27,116 nucleotides of DNA from DATDFB01 sp036522835 (GCA_036522835.1 DATDFB010000258.1:1-27116), one strand, 5' to 3'. Shown: positions 8,964-15,542, counted from the stretch's first letter. Translations and numbers: made by a program. Notes: generated by a model not told the origin, from the sequence alone.

Positions 8964-10042
8964 ACGATGGTGAGGAATCCCTCGCGAACGAGCGTGCCGC
9001 ACAATGCGAGATTCTCATCGTCATTGCCTGGGAGTGCGCCGGCGATGAATTCTCCGCCATCGATCATGACGCGGATGCTCTCCGCCGCGGCCGCGGGAAA
9101 TACGAGCTCCTTCCGATGGAACGTCAGGACGACTTGCCCGCCGTCATTCGTCAGCTGCGGCCAGAGACCGCTTCGCCTGCGGAAACGGCTGGCGGCGCTG
9201 ATGGACGGCAGTCTCACGTAGTCGGCGAGACGGTCCGTCGAATCGGGAAGGCGTTCCTCGGCGAAGTCGCTGTACATTCTCTCGACGTAGGCAGGCAGAT
9301 CGGCATCGTCGAAAAAGCGATGAACATGGCGGAGGAACGCGGCGTTGGATTTTCCGCTCCGGACGTCGACCGGCAGAGACCTGCGCAGCCACGGGCTGGC
9401 GTGGGCGTTGTCGGCGATCTGCCTGAGGAGATCGGCATACGTGTATTTCTTCAGCGCGAACTCCATGTGTCCGCTCATTGCATCCGCGGAGCGCGCCTCG
9501 TGAACGAATCCGCCCGGCAGGTACAGGAGATCGCCAGGCTCCAGCCTTGTGGTGAGCGTCGGCGCTCCGGAGCCGTCGGAGACGGTCCAGCGCTTCGTGC
9601 CGGCGAACTGCAGAATGAAGGTATCTTCGCCGTCGCGCCGGGCGCGGAACCCCGCATCGTTCGCCGGCGCCAGGAATACCTTCGCCGTGACCGGCGCGTG
9701 AAAGACCCGCTCCATGTCGTGGCACAGGTGGAGGACCGCGGCACAATGCCGCTCATACGCGCCGATGAAGATGGAGTACCCTTCGTAAAAGCGGGCAAAG
9801 ATCGCCTCCGTGTCCGCTGCGTCCTCTTCGGCGAGGGTTTCGCCGTTCCGAACGAGCCGTAAGTCCGCCGACAGCATCGCCGCCTCGCCGATGCGGGCAT
9901 TGAGCGCGTCGAGCGTGAGGAGGCTGCCGTAGTGCTCCGGCAACTGACGCCTGATGAGCAGCGGCTGCCTTTCGTAATAGCCGTCGCAAAACTGCGCAAG
10001 CGAAAACGGCTCGAGCAAGCGGCCGACGGTGAAGCGGGTCAT
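8957..10042 (-). CDS. JmjC/cupin-like oxygenase paralogue with degraded iron site (cupin B)
   Basis: 361-residue paralogue of the gene just upstream, clearly related along its full length: both have RLLEPF near the start, FILQF-GTK-W in the core and LVREGF near the end. The cupin_4/JmjC fold normally binds Fe(II) with His-x-Asp...His. Here the first His is Arg (Arg135, Asp137 in FRARRDGED). Asp137 and the distal His181 in GGFVHEARS remain. Loss of the first ligand suggests an inactive or altered enzyme, perhaps a scaffold or substrate-binding partner. ATG 10042 overlaps the upstream TGA (ATGA) and has AGGA eight bases before it, so it should be translationally coupled to cupin A. The 3' end overlaps the convergent kinase gene by 7 bp. 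The protein is about 40 residues shorter than cupin A, mainly at the N-terminus and around cupin A residues 85-97 and 180-197. Confidence 0.85.
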   Translation of the reverse strand: MTRFTVGRLLEPFSLAQFCDGYYERQPLLIRRQLPEHYGSLLTLDALNARIGEAAMLSADLRLVRNGETLAEEDAADTEAIFARFYEGYSIFIGAYERHCAAVLHLCHDMERVFHAPVTAKVFLAPANDAGFRARRDGEDTFILQFAGTKRWTVSDGSGAPTLTTRLEPGDLLYLPGGFVHEARSADAMSGHMEFALKKYTYADLLRQIADNAHASPWLRRSLPVDVRSGKSNAAFLRHVHRFFDDADLPAYVERMYSDFAEERLPDSTDRLADYVRLPSISAASRFRRRSGLWPQLTNDGGQVVLTFHRKELVFPAAAAESIRVMIDGGEFIAGALPGNDDENLALCGTLVREGFLTIVQ

Positions 10043-11247
10043 GCCGGCGATCCTGCAATGGCCAGAAATCCTTCCCGGACCAATGTGCGGCACAGCGCGA
10101 GGTTCGCCGCGCGGCCTCCCGGCAGGCCGCGCGGCGAGAATTGCCGCGCCTTCATCATGAAACGGAGGCTGGGAGCGGCGGAGGCGGGAAACTCGAGCCT
10201 CTTTCGATCGAACGTCAGCACCGTCTTGCCGCCGGCCGAGAGCTCGTGGCACACGCCGCTTCTGATTTGCAGGCGGCTCCCTGCGTCCATCCACGGCAGG
10301 TTCACGTAATCGGCGAGACGGTCCGTCGCATCCGGCAGGCAGTCGCCGGCGAACTCCTCGTGGGCTTTCTCGACGTACGAGGAGAGGTCGGCATTGTCGA
10401 AGAATTCATGGACGTGGCGGAGAAACTCGTCATCCGGCGCCGCGCCCCGGTAGCCGATCGGCAATGGGCGTCGCAGCCACGGATCGGCGTCCGCGCCGTC
10501 GGCGATTCGCCGCAGGAGATCTGCCCAGGTGAGCGCTCGCATCTCGAGCGTGACGTGGCCGCTCACGCTGTTTCCCGAGCGCCCTTCGTGGACGAATCCG
10601 CGCGGTATGTACAGAAGATCGCCGGGCTCCAGCGTCGCCGTCAGCGTCGGCTCGACCCGCGTCCATTCTCCCGGATAGAGCAGTTGCCGGTCCGTCGGCA
10701 ACGTCACCGGCGAGTCATAGATCGCCCACTCCTTGGTGCCCGTGAACTGCAGGATGAAGACGTTCGTCGGGTCCCAGTGGGGACTGAATCCCTGGGCATT
10801 TCTCGGCGTGAGATAAACGTGGGTCCTCACCGAGGAGTGAAAGGCACGCTCGACCTCATGGCGCAGCCGCAGCATTGCGGCCGAGTGCTGCTCGTACTCC
10901 ATGAGGATGATCGTGTACCCGTCGTAAAACTTCGCGAAAAGCAGCTCCTTGTCGACGGTGGCATCCGACCAGTGACTATTGGCGGAGGAGCTCGGATACG
11001 TATAGTCGCCGTAGTCGATCTCCTCGCCGTTGCGCGCCAGCCGCAGCGGCGGCGCCGAAAGATGGGCGCGGCCGAGGTGCTCGTTGACGTCGTCGAGCGT
11101 GAGCAGAGAGGCGTAGAACGCCGGCGAGCGCCGCTTGATCAGCAACGGCTTCTTCTCATACCAGGCGCGGTAGAACGCCCGAAAGGAAAAAGGCTCGAGC
11201 AAACGCTCCATGCTCAGGGTCACGGTCCCGTTCCGATCGTCGGACAT
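10039..11247 (-). CDS. JmjC/cupin-like 2-oxoglutarate oxygenase, putative protein or peptide hydroxylase (cupin A)
   Basis: 402 residues in the cupin_4/JmjC-like family, the group that includes the ribosomal-protein arginine hydroxylase RoxA/YcfD. The Fe(II) triad is visible: His157 and Asp159 in FSPHWDPTNVFILQF, and His220 in YIPRGFVHEGRS. A preceding LEPGDLLYIPRG is the typical cupin strand. The C-terminal 150 residues have a helical and winged-helix-like character (LLRRIAD, DRLADYVNLP) as in RoxA-type dimerising proteins. Known members hydroxylate protein side chains using 2-oxoglutarate and O2; the substrate here is not known. The gene lies 71 bp downstream of a Lys-rich 45-residue peptide gene and is ATGA-coupled to a degenerate paralogue. 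The start at ATG 11247 has no clear Shine-Dalgarno; ATG 11211 (MERLLEPF) is an alternative. Confidence 0.85.
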   Translation of the reverse strand: MSDDRNGTVTLSMERLLEPFSFRAFYRAWYEKKPLLIKRRSPAFYASLLTLDDVNEHLGRAHLSAPPLRLARNGEEIDYGDYTYPSSSANSHWSDATVDKELLFAKFYDGYTIILMEYEQHSAAMLRLRHEVERAFHSSVRTHVYLTPRNAQGFSPHWDPTNVFILQFTGTKEWAIYDSPVTLPTDRQLLYPGEWTRVEPTLTATLEPGDLLYIPRGFVHEGRSGNSVSGHVTLEMRALTWADLLRRIADGADADPWLRRPLPIGYRGAAPDDEFLRHVHEFFDNADLSSYVEKAHEEFAGDCLPDATDRLADYVNLPWMDAGSRLQIRSGVCHELSAGGKTVLTFDRKRLEFPASAAPSLRFMMKARQFSPRGLPGGRAANLALCRTLVREGFLAIAGSPA

Positions 11248-11257
11248 GGCGCACGGC

Positions 11258-11294
11258 CAGGCGGCTCAATCGCGCGAATGATCGAGCCGCCCTG
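11258..11294 (-). promoter_or_regulatory. Strong hairpin between peptide gene and cupin A (putative attenuator)
   Basis: Arms 11260-11270 and 11281-11291 pair over 11 positions on the minus-strand RNA, with one G-U pair and a 10-base loop. Two further pairs form after a single-base bulge. The core is GGCGGCTC against GAGCCGCC. No U-tract follows, so it is not a standard terminator. Its place after a small peptide gene and before the enzymes suits an attenuator or processing site giving more peptide than enzyme. Confidence 0.6.
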
Positions 11295-11318
11295 CCTCGG
11301 GGGCTTCCGGATGCTTTG

Positions 11319-11456
11319 TTACTTCTTCTTGGAGGAACCTTTTTTCGAGCCGGCCGCTACATACGCAACAGGTCCCTTTACCGCTACATACGGAACAGGT
11401 CCCTTTTTGCCGGATTTCTTTGACGGGGGTTTGTGCGAACCTTTTTTCGTTGCCAT
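11319..11456 (-). CDS. 45-residue Lys-rich peptide with duplicated 9-residue core (candidate modified-peptide precursor)
   Basis: Not a family I recognise. ATG 11456 has a near-ideal Shine-Dalgarno, AAGGAGG at 11464-11470 with seven-base spacing, and the gene ends with TAA. The peptide has a basic N-terminus (MATKKGSHKPPSKKSGKK), two tandem units KGPVPYVAV (residues 18-26) and KGPVAYVAA (27-35), and a basic tail GSKKGSSKKK. Lysine makes up about a third of residues. There is no signal peptide, Cys, Ser/Thr-rich core or Gly-Gly leader cleavage site. The codons are much more A/T-rich than the neighbours (many AAA, GTA and TAT), which hints at recent origin or transfer. It precedes two cupin-type oxygenases on the same strand, so a plausible role is the substrate of Lys, Pro, Tyr or Val hydroxylation. 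Alternatives are a small nucleic-acid- or ribosome-binding basic protein. The coding call is firm; the role is inference. Confidence 0.75.
   Translation of the reverse strand: MATKKGSHKPPSKKSGKKGPVPYVAVKGPVAYVAAGSKKGSSKKK
11352..11405 (-). repeat. Two tandem 27-bp units inside the peptide gene
   Basis: Units 11379-11405 and 11352-11378 differ at only three bases (C/G, then TA/CC at the end). They code for KGPVPYVAV and KGPVAYVAA. They are enclosed by a direct 13-bp repeat, on the plus strand gaaccttttttcg at 11335-11347 and 11437-11449, so the gene is nested and symmetrical. Confidence 0.9.
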
Positions 11457-11499
11457 CGAATGCCCTCCTTGTCCAGTAGAGTTGCGCCCACGCACGTCT

Positions 11500-11526
11500 T
11501 TTATATGGATGAGATCAGTATCGCAA
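11500..11526 (-). promoter_or_regulatory. Putative sigma-70 promoter for the peptide-cupin operon
   Basis: On the minus strand, TATAAA (11505-11500) is preceded by TTGCGA (11526-11521) with a 15-base spacer, or by TTTGCG with 16. Predicted transcription starts near 11493, leaving a leader of about 37 bases with the strong ribosome site. The -10 overlaps the ATG annotated for the divergent S51 gene. Confidence 0.45.
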
Positions 11527-12218
11527 AGTTGACGGAGTTGAGCAATTCCGGCGTGATCGCCACCCTCGGCGGCGGCGGCTTCCTCATGGAGCCGCGCAAC
11601 CGGCGGCTCGACAATTGGCTGCTGTCGCTCACGCGCAAGCGCCGGCCGCGCGTTCTCTTTCTGCCGACGGCGAGCGGCGACGCGGCGCGCTATGTGGCGC
11701 GCTTCCACCGCGCCTTCCCGAGCGGCGCGCACCTCGGGCTCTTCAACCGCACCGTGCGCGATCTCCGCTCGTTCGTGCTGCGGCACGACGTCGTCTACGT
11801 CGGCGGCGGCAATACGGCGAACATGCTCGCGGTCTGGCGCGTGCACGGCCTCGATGCGATTCTCAAAGAGGCCTGCGACAATGGCACGCTCCTCTGCGGC
11901 GTCAGCGCCGGCGCGAACTGCTGGTTCGAGAACAGTCTCACCGACTCCTTCGGCCGTCCGCTGCGCCCGCTCGACGACGGCCTGGGGCTCCTCCCCGGCA
12001 GCTTCTGCCCGCACTACGACGGCGAGCGCGATCGCCGAGCCGCCTACCGCCGCTTCGTCGCCAACGGCGCGCTGCCGGAGGGATGGGCGGCGGAGGACAG
12101 CGTGGCCGTGCTGTGGAGGGGCGGCCAGGTCGCAGAGATCGTGGCCTCGCGCCGCGGCAAGAGCGCCTGGCGCGTCTCTCGAGACGCGGAACAGCGCTAC
12201 AGCGCGGCGATGCTGTAA
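11505..12218 (+). CDS. Peptidase S51 family protein (dipeptidase E/cyanophycinase-like)
   Basis: Putative serine peptidase, 237 residues from ATG 11505. The class-I glutaminase-like fold is shown by TLGGGGFLMEP (20-30), PRVLFLPTASGDA (48-60), VVYVGGGNTANML (96-108), the nucleophile elbow CGVSAGANCWF with Ser134, and FCPHYDGE with His170. Known relatives cleave Asp-X dipeptides or cyanophycin products; this substrate is unknown. The family usually begins just before the GGGG strand, so ATG 11505 adds about 16 residues. TTG 11529, TTG 11538 or GTG 11553 are alternative starts, and none has a convincing Shine-Dalgarno. The gene diverges from the Lys-rich peptide gene with overlapping promoter space, so co-regulation is possible. 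It ends 8 bp before the convergent membrane-protein gene. Confidence 0.85.
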   Translation: MDEISIAKLTELSNSGVIATLGGGGFLMEPRNRRLDNWLLSLTRKRRPRVLFLPTASGDAARYVARFHRAFPSGAHLGLFNRTVRDLRSFVLRHDVVYVGGGNTANMLAVWRVHGLDAILKEACDNGTLLCGVSAGANCWFENSLTDSFGRPLRPLDDGLGLLPGSFCPHYDGERDRRAAYRRFVANGALPEGWAAEDSVAVLWRGGQVAEIVASRRGKSAWRVSRDAEQRYSAAML

Positions 12219-12226
12219 ATGGGGGA

Positions 12227-12958
12227 CTACGAGTCGTACGCCACGCGCCCAATCACGCGCTCTTTGCCGTGGTCCAGCCGCGACTCCAGGAGCTCGCGCA
12301 GGTTCGTCATCTCCAGGAACATGTGGCGGTGGCGGATGCAGTGGACGCTGATGGCGAAGAAGAGGAGCGCCGTGGCGGCGAAGAAGACGGCGGACGCGGG
12401 CGTCACGGCGGGAAGGGCGGCCGGCGAGCCGGTCACGAACATCTCCTGCAGGAGGATCAGCAGATAGAGCGGCAGCGGGAAGAAGACCGTGGCGGAGAGG
12501 AACCGGCTGGCCTGGATGCGGAAGTAGGGCCGCAGGGCCAGGAAGCTCATGGAGAGGAAGTAGCCGAGCATCATCACCGCGGCGAAGTGGAGCTGCACGA
12601 GCGGCGCGCCGAGCGGCGCGTGCACGTGGCGCGCGGCCACGAGCATGCGCGACTGCAGCAGCACCACGACCGCGAGCGAGACGATGGTCCCGCCGACGCA
12701 GAAGATCGCCAGGAAGGCCGCGAAGAGATTGCGCGCCGCAAGAAGCGCGGCCATGCGCAGGAGGATGGCCGCCGCGGCCATGCCGGCCAGCAGCGCCACG
12801 ACGATGGCCCACGCGGCGACGGACGAGGTCGAGACCGCGCCGCCGTGCACCGCCACGAACGTCACCTGCCCGCGCAACTGCTGCGCCAGCCCGGCCGCGG
12901 AGGCGAGGGCCAGGAAGAGGCAGAAGGCCGTGCCGGTGTAGAAGAGTCCCTTCGGCAT
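12227..12958 (-). CDS. Six-helix integral membrane protein, function unknown
   Basis: I do not recognise the family. The 243-residue protein has six clear hydrophobic segments at about 6-25, 47-66, 78-101, 121-141, 151-170 and 187-206. It ends in a charged cytoplasmic tail of about 35 residues (CIRHRHMFLEMTNLRELLES). There is a possible His-rich patch near the helix ends (ARHVHAPLG, HCIRHRH), but no known catalytic motif. It lies nine bases after the rof stop codon on the same strand, so the two are probably co-transcribed. ATG 12958 has no strong ribosome site, in keeping with coupled translation. Confidence 0.75.
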   Translation of the reverse strand: MPKGLFYTGTAFCLFLALASAAGLAQQLRGQVTFVAVHGGAVSTSSVAAWAIVVALLAGMAAAAILLRMAALLAARNLFAAFLAIFCVGGTIVSLAVVVLLQSRMLVAARHVHAPLGAPLVQLHFAAVMMLGYFLSMSFLALRPYFRIQASRFLSATVFFPLPLYLLILLQEMFVTGSPAALPAVTPASAVFFAATALLFFAISVHCIRHRHMFLEMTNLRELLESRLDHGKERVIGRVAYDS

Positions 12959-12967
12959 AGGTAGATG

Positions 12968-13207
12968 TTACTCGCTCTTGCGCATGGAGATGATGTGGTC
13001 GAGGCGGATCTCCAGGGCATTGTTTTCCGTTCGGAAGCGGATGAACTCCGCGCCGCCGGCGGTGTAGACGTCGTCGACCACGCCGCGCTCGCGCTGGGTC
13101 ACGCCTTCGAGATCGAACTCCAATTCCACACGCTCCTTGTGCATGGCCGCCGCTTCCAGCTCGTCGTGGTAATCGCAGGAGATCGGGCGGTACGGTTCGG
13201 CATCCAT
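12968..13207 (-). CDS. rof: Rho-binding antiterminator (Rof/YaeO-like)
   Basis: 79-residue protein of the Rof family, which binds Rho in Escherichia coli and blocks its RNA entry, reducing Rho-dependent termination. The matching pattern is YRPISCDYHDELEAAAMHK at the N-terminus, LEFDLEG in the middle, DVYTAGGAEFIRF, and IRLDHIISM near the end. It corresponds to the YQPINCDDYD...LRLDKI layout recalled for E. coli Rof. The start ATG 13207 follows AGGAGG with about six-base spacing. It probably forms an operon with the six-helix membrane protein downstream. Members outside Proteobacteria are less studied, so the role in Rho control here is inferred by homology. Confidence 0.8.
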   Translation of the reverse strand: MDAEPYRPISCDYHDELEAAAMHKERVELEFDLEGVTQRERGVVDDVYTAGGAEFIRFRTENNALEIRLDHIISMRKSE

Positions 13208-13275
13208 CGGCGCCTCCTCTCGCCGTCCAGTTCACGTTCGGTGCCGTGGTACGATTCAGAGCGGGTCCGTCTCAA

Positions 13276-13581
13276 ATGAATGCGCTCGAATCGCTGTTCC
13301 GTATCGACTCGCTCGCCTCGGCCGGCCCACTCATCTTCGCCGGCGTCCTCCTGCTGCTGCTGATCATTTCCTTCCGCTCGCGCGCGGTCGTCTTCTGCCA
13401 ATACCTCGAGACGATGACCGGCATCGAGCTCAAGCCGTCGGACGTCCGCCGCGTCTACCGCAAACGCGGCAAGAACGGCGTGCGCGAGATGTTCCTCGAC
13501 CTGATCATCCGCGAGGATCTCAAGGAAGGGCCGATCGCGATCCCGGACGAAAACAGGTCACAGGGGACAGGGAACGGGTGA
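13276..13581 (+). CDS. Small single-pass membrane protein, unknown, 3' end in repeat sequence
   Basis: 101 residues from ATG 13276. One transmembrane helix lies at about 17-33 (GPLIFAGVLLLLLIISF). A compact cytoplasmic domain follows: YLETMTGIELKPSDVRRVY, then RGKNGVREMFLDLIIRED. The family is not recognised. The Shine-Dalgarno is weak (GAGCGGG). The last residues, NRSQGTGNG, are encoded by a heptameric palindromic repeat (13554-13585), so the original C-terminus was probably shorter or different. It is divergent from rof with a 68-bp gap. Confidence 0.65.
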   Translation: MNALESLFRIDSLASAGPLIFAGVLLLLLIISFRSRAVVFCQYLETMTGIELKPSDVRRVYRKRGKNGVREMFLDLIIREDLKEGPIAIPDENRSQGTGNG

Positions 13582-13585
13582 CCTG
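13554..13585. repeat. 8-bp inverted repeat in a heptamer array
   Basis: CAGGTCAC (13554-13561) and GTGACCTG (13578-13585) are perfect inverted arms around a 16-base loop. The whole stretch also reads as 7-mers: AGGTCAC, AGGGGAC, AGGGAAC, GGGTGAC. It supplies the last codons and the stop of the small membrane protein. Confidence 0.7.
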
Positions 13586-13608
13586 ACGCGAAGCGCACGC
13601 CGCGCGCC

Positions 13609-13777
13609 GTGAAGACGGCCACCGCGCGGTGTGAAACGGCCATCGTGCGTCGTGAGAGCGCCAGCGTGCGCCGTGAGAGCGCCAGCGTGCGCCGTGAGAG
13701 TACCAGCGTGCGCCGTGAGAGCGCCAGCGTGCGCCGTGAGAGTACCAGCGTGCGCTGTGAGAGCGCCAGCGTGCACC
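13609..13777. repeat. 21-bp minisatellite, eight tandem copies
   Basis: Copies start at 13609 (22 bp, diverged), 13631 (diverged), 13652, 13673, 13694, 13715, 13736 and 13757. The consensus is GTGAGAGCGCCAGCGTGCGC plus C; copies 13694 and 13736 carry GTA for GCG at bases 8-10. All six reading frames stay open because 21 is divisible by three, so the open frames here (for example ESASVRR heptads on plus) are not evidence of coding. No spacers separate the units, so this is not CRISPR. The rest of 13582-13972 holds only this array and the heptamers; no gene was seen. Confidence 0.9.
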
Positions 13778-13930
13778 ACGACGATGCCGTCATACACGGC
13801 AACCGGCTATGAGACGCGCGCAGCGGGAGTCTTGCAGATGCAGAGCGGGCTATCGCGTCGGGTGAGCCGCGAGCGCATTACGCGCCCATTGTTACGCTGC
13901 CCATCCGCCTGGCCGTCTCATCCGACACGC

Positions 13931-13965
13931 CTGTCACCCGTCACCTGTCACCCATCACCTGTCAC
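13931..13965. repeat. Heptamer tandem repeat next to the MBL gene 3' end
   Basis: Five exact 7-base units: CTGTCAC, CCGTCAC, CTGTCAC, CCATCAC, CTGTCAC. They end eight bases before the stop codon of the MBL/lamin-tail gene. Their complement (GTGACAG/GTGACGG) resembles the heptamers at 13554-13585 in opposite orientation. Confidence 0.8.
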
Positions 13966-13972
13966 CCACCCC

Positions 13973-15517
13973 TCAGTTATCGTTGAACAGCTCCACGAAC
14001 TCATACACATAGTTCCCGGTGCCGATGGCGTCGGAGAACTCGTTGATGAACACTCCTTTTCCGCAGCCGGTGAGGCCGCCGCTGCCCGGCGTCGCGCTCG
14101 AGGCGCTGACGTTCGTCCACGTCCCCGCGCTTCCCACCGCGCCGCAGTTCGCGCGCTGCAGGCTCTTGAGAGCGCCGCTGTCCATCCCAACCGTCGCACC
14201 GTCGATCGTCGTACCGCCGGAGTTCTTCAGCGTGTACGTCTCGCTGCCGTTGATCTGCGGCATGTGATCGGCGCTGTTGACGTAGGTCACGTTCGCGCCG
14301 AGGGTCACGCCCCAGAACGACTCGAACGCGGCCTTCGTGGCGTTGCGGGCGACGATGACGTAGCCGTGCGACTGGATGATCGTCCCCGTCGGGATCGTGT
14401 AATTGAGCGTCGCATTCGCCTGCGTCAGCGTCCAGCCGCCGATGTCAATCGCGTCGTCGACCGTTTTGGTGACCGGCAATCCCGAGCTGGTCAGCTCGTT
14501 GGCGCCCTGATGCACGCCGCCGTCGGCGCTGACCGTGTACGTGCTCCCGTCGGTCGACACCTCGATGTTGCCGACGCAGTAGCCGGTCGTGCTCATGTTC
14601 GTGCTGCCGGGATTCCCCTCCTCCGTCTGCAGCACGAGCGCGGCCGGCGCGGTGATGCACGACGTCGAGCCGGCGCGGAGGACGTGATCGACGACGTCGA
14701 CGCGCGGCAGGTCCCAGCCGGTGCTCTCGCCGTCGCCGACGCCGATGAGCGCCACCTCCGGCTTCGCTTTGTTGAAGTACGTCGGATTCGTGCTGCTCTC
14801 GCTGCCGTGGTGGTTGACGTGCATGACATCGATGCCGCCGGTCGAGATCAGCGGATTGGCGCCGCCGGGCGAGATGGCGTTGATCACCGAAGTCTCGACG
14901 TCCGTCTGCGTCGTCGAGCGGCCGGTGCAGGCGTCGCTGCCGCCGCCCATGTCGCCGGCCCAGAGGTAATCGAAGCCGCCGTACTTGACCAGGACGGCGA
15001 TGGAGCGGTCGTTCTCGTCGCTCACGCTGACCGTGCCGCCGCCGATGATCGAGCCGTTGCGGGCGATGCAGGTGAGCGTCGCGCCGCTGCCGAGCTGGAT
15101 GACGGTGCCGACCGGCATCGACACCGGCGAGCCCGCCGTCGTCGTCGCCGCCGCGCTGTTCCAGCTCGTCGCGCACGAGGAGCTGTAGCTCGAGCCGTTG
15201 TAGTAGTTCTTGACGTGGATGTCGTAGCCGGCGTTCACCACTTCGTCCATGCCGCCGATGTGGTCGCAGTGCTGATGGCTGGCGATCGTGTAATCGAGGC
15301 CGTTCGCGGCGTAGATGCCGATGCTCTGCAGGTACGGGACGACGTACGACGTCCCCTTGCCGGTGTCGCCGGCGTCGAGCAGCACGGTCGTACCGTTCGG
15401 ACCTTTGACCAGGACGCTGCAGCCCCAGCCGACGTTGATGGTGTGGATCTCGAGATTCTGAGAGACAGCGGGGAGCGCGAGTAGGGACACAACCACCAGG
15501 GCCACCACGGTTCGCAT
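13973..15517 (-). CDS. Secreted metallo-beta-lactamase-fold hydrolase (ComEC-like) with lamin-tail domain
   Basis: 514 residues. Signal peptide at 1-19 (MRTVVALVVVSLLALPAVS), with AGGAGG five bases before ATG 15517. The MBL domain spans about 22-300: INVGWGCSVLV, LLDAGD (47-51), metal motif SHQHCDHIGG (His81, His83, Asp85, His86), AGDM (Asp189) and VNHHGSES (His236/237). This order matches the ComEC/Rec2 C-terminal MBL group, which may act on nucleic acids or phosphoesters; the substrate here is unknown. A lamin-tail-like region (about 340-450) includes DIGGWTL, YTIPTGTIIQ and GYVIVARN. The extreme C-terminus, FINEFSDAIGTGNYVYEFVE plus LFNDN, looks like the first strands of another lamin-tail domain, cut by the stop codon next to heptamer repeats. 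The protein may therefore be C-terminally truncated. Confidence 0.85.
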   Translation of the reverse strand: MRTVVALVVVSLLALPAVSQNLEIHTINVGWGCSVLVKGPNGTTVLLDAGDTGKGTSYVVPYLQSIGIYAANGLDYTIASHQHCDHIGGMDEVVNAGYDIHVKNYYNGSSYSSSCATSWNSAAATTTAGSPVSMPVGTVIQLGSGATLTCIARNGSIIGGGTVSVSDENDRSIAVLVKYGGFDYLWAGDMGGGSDACTGRSTTQTDVETSVINAISPGGANPLISTGGIDVMHVNHHGSESSTNPTYFNKAKPEVALIGVGDGESTGWDLPRVDVVDHVLRAGSTSCITAPAALVLQTEEGNPGSTNMSTTGYCVGNIEVSTDGSTYTVSADGGVHQGANELTSSGLPVTKTVDDAIDIGGWTLTQANATLNYTIPTGTIIQSHGYVIVARNATKAAFESFWGVTLGANVTYVNSADHMPQINGSETYTLKNSGGTTIDGATVGMDSGALKSLQRANCGAVGSAGTWTNVSASSATPGSGGLTGCGKGVFINEFSDAIGTGNYVYEFVELFNDN

Positions 15518-15542
15518 AAGCCCTCCTGTGCGCGGTCGGGCG

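Noticed and set aside
11319..13235. 638-codon minus-strand frame ending with the Lys-rich peptide
   Set aside because: The upstream part is antisense to the S51 gene and out of frame with the membrane protein and rof genes. The strong ribosome site at 11464-11470 fixes the start at 11456.
13609..13777. CRISPR array
   Set aside because: Units are directly adjacent without spacers and there are no cas genes.
13609..13812. 67-codon frame of ESASVRR heptads
   Set aside because: Open only because 21-bp units are a multiple of three. All frames are equally open, there is no ribosome site, and several overlapping alternatives exist.
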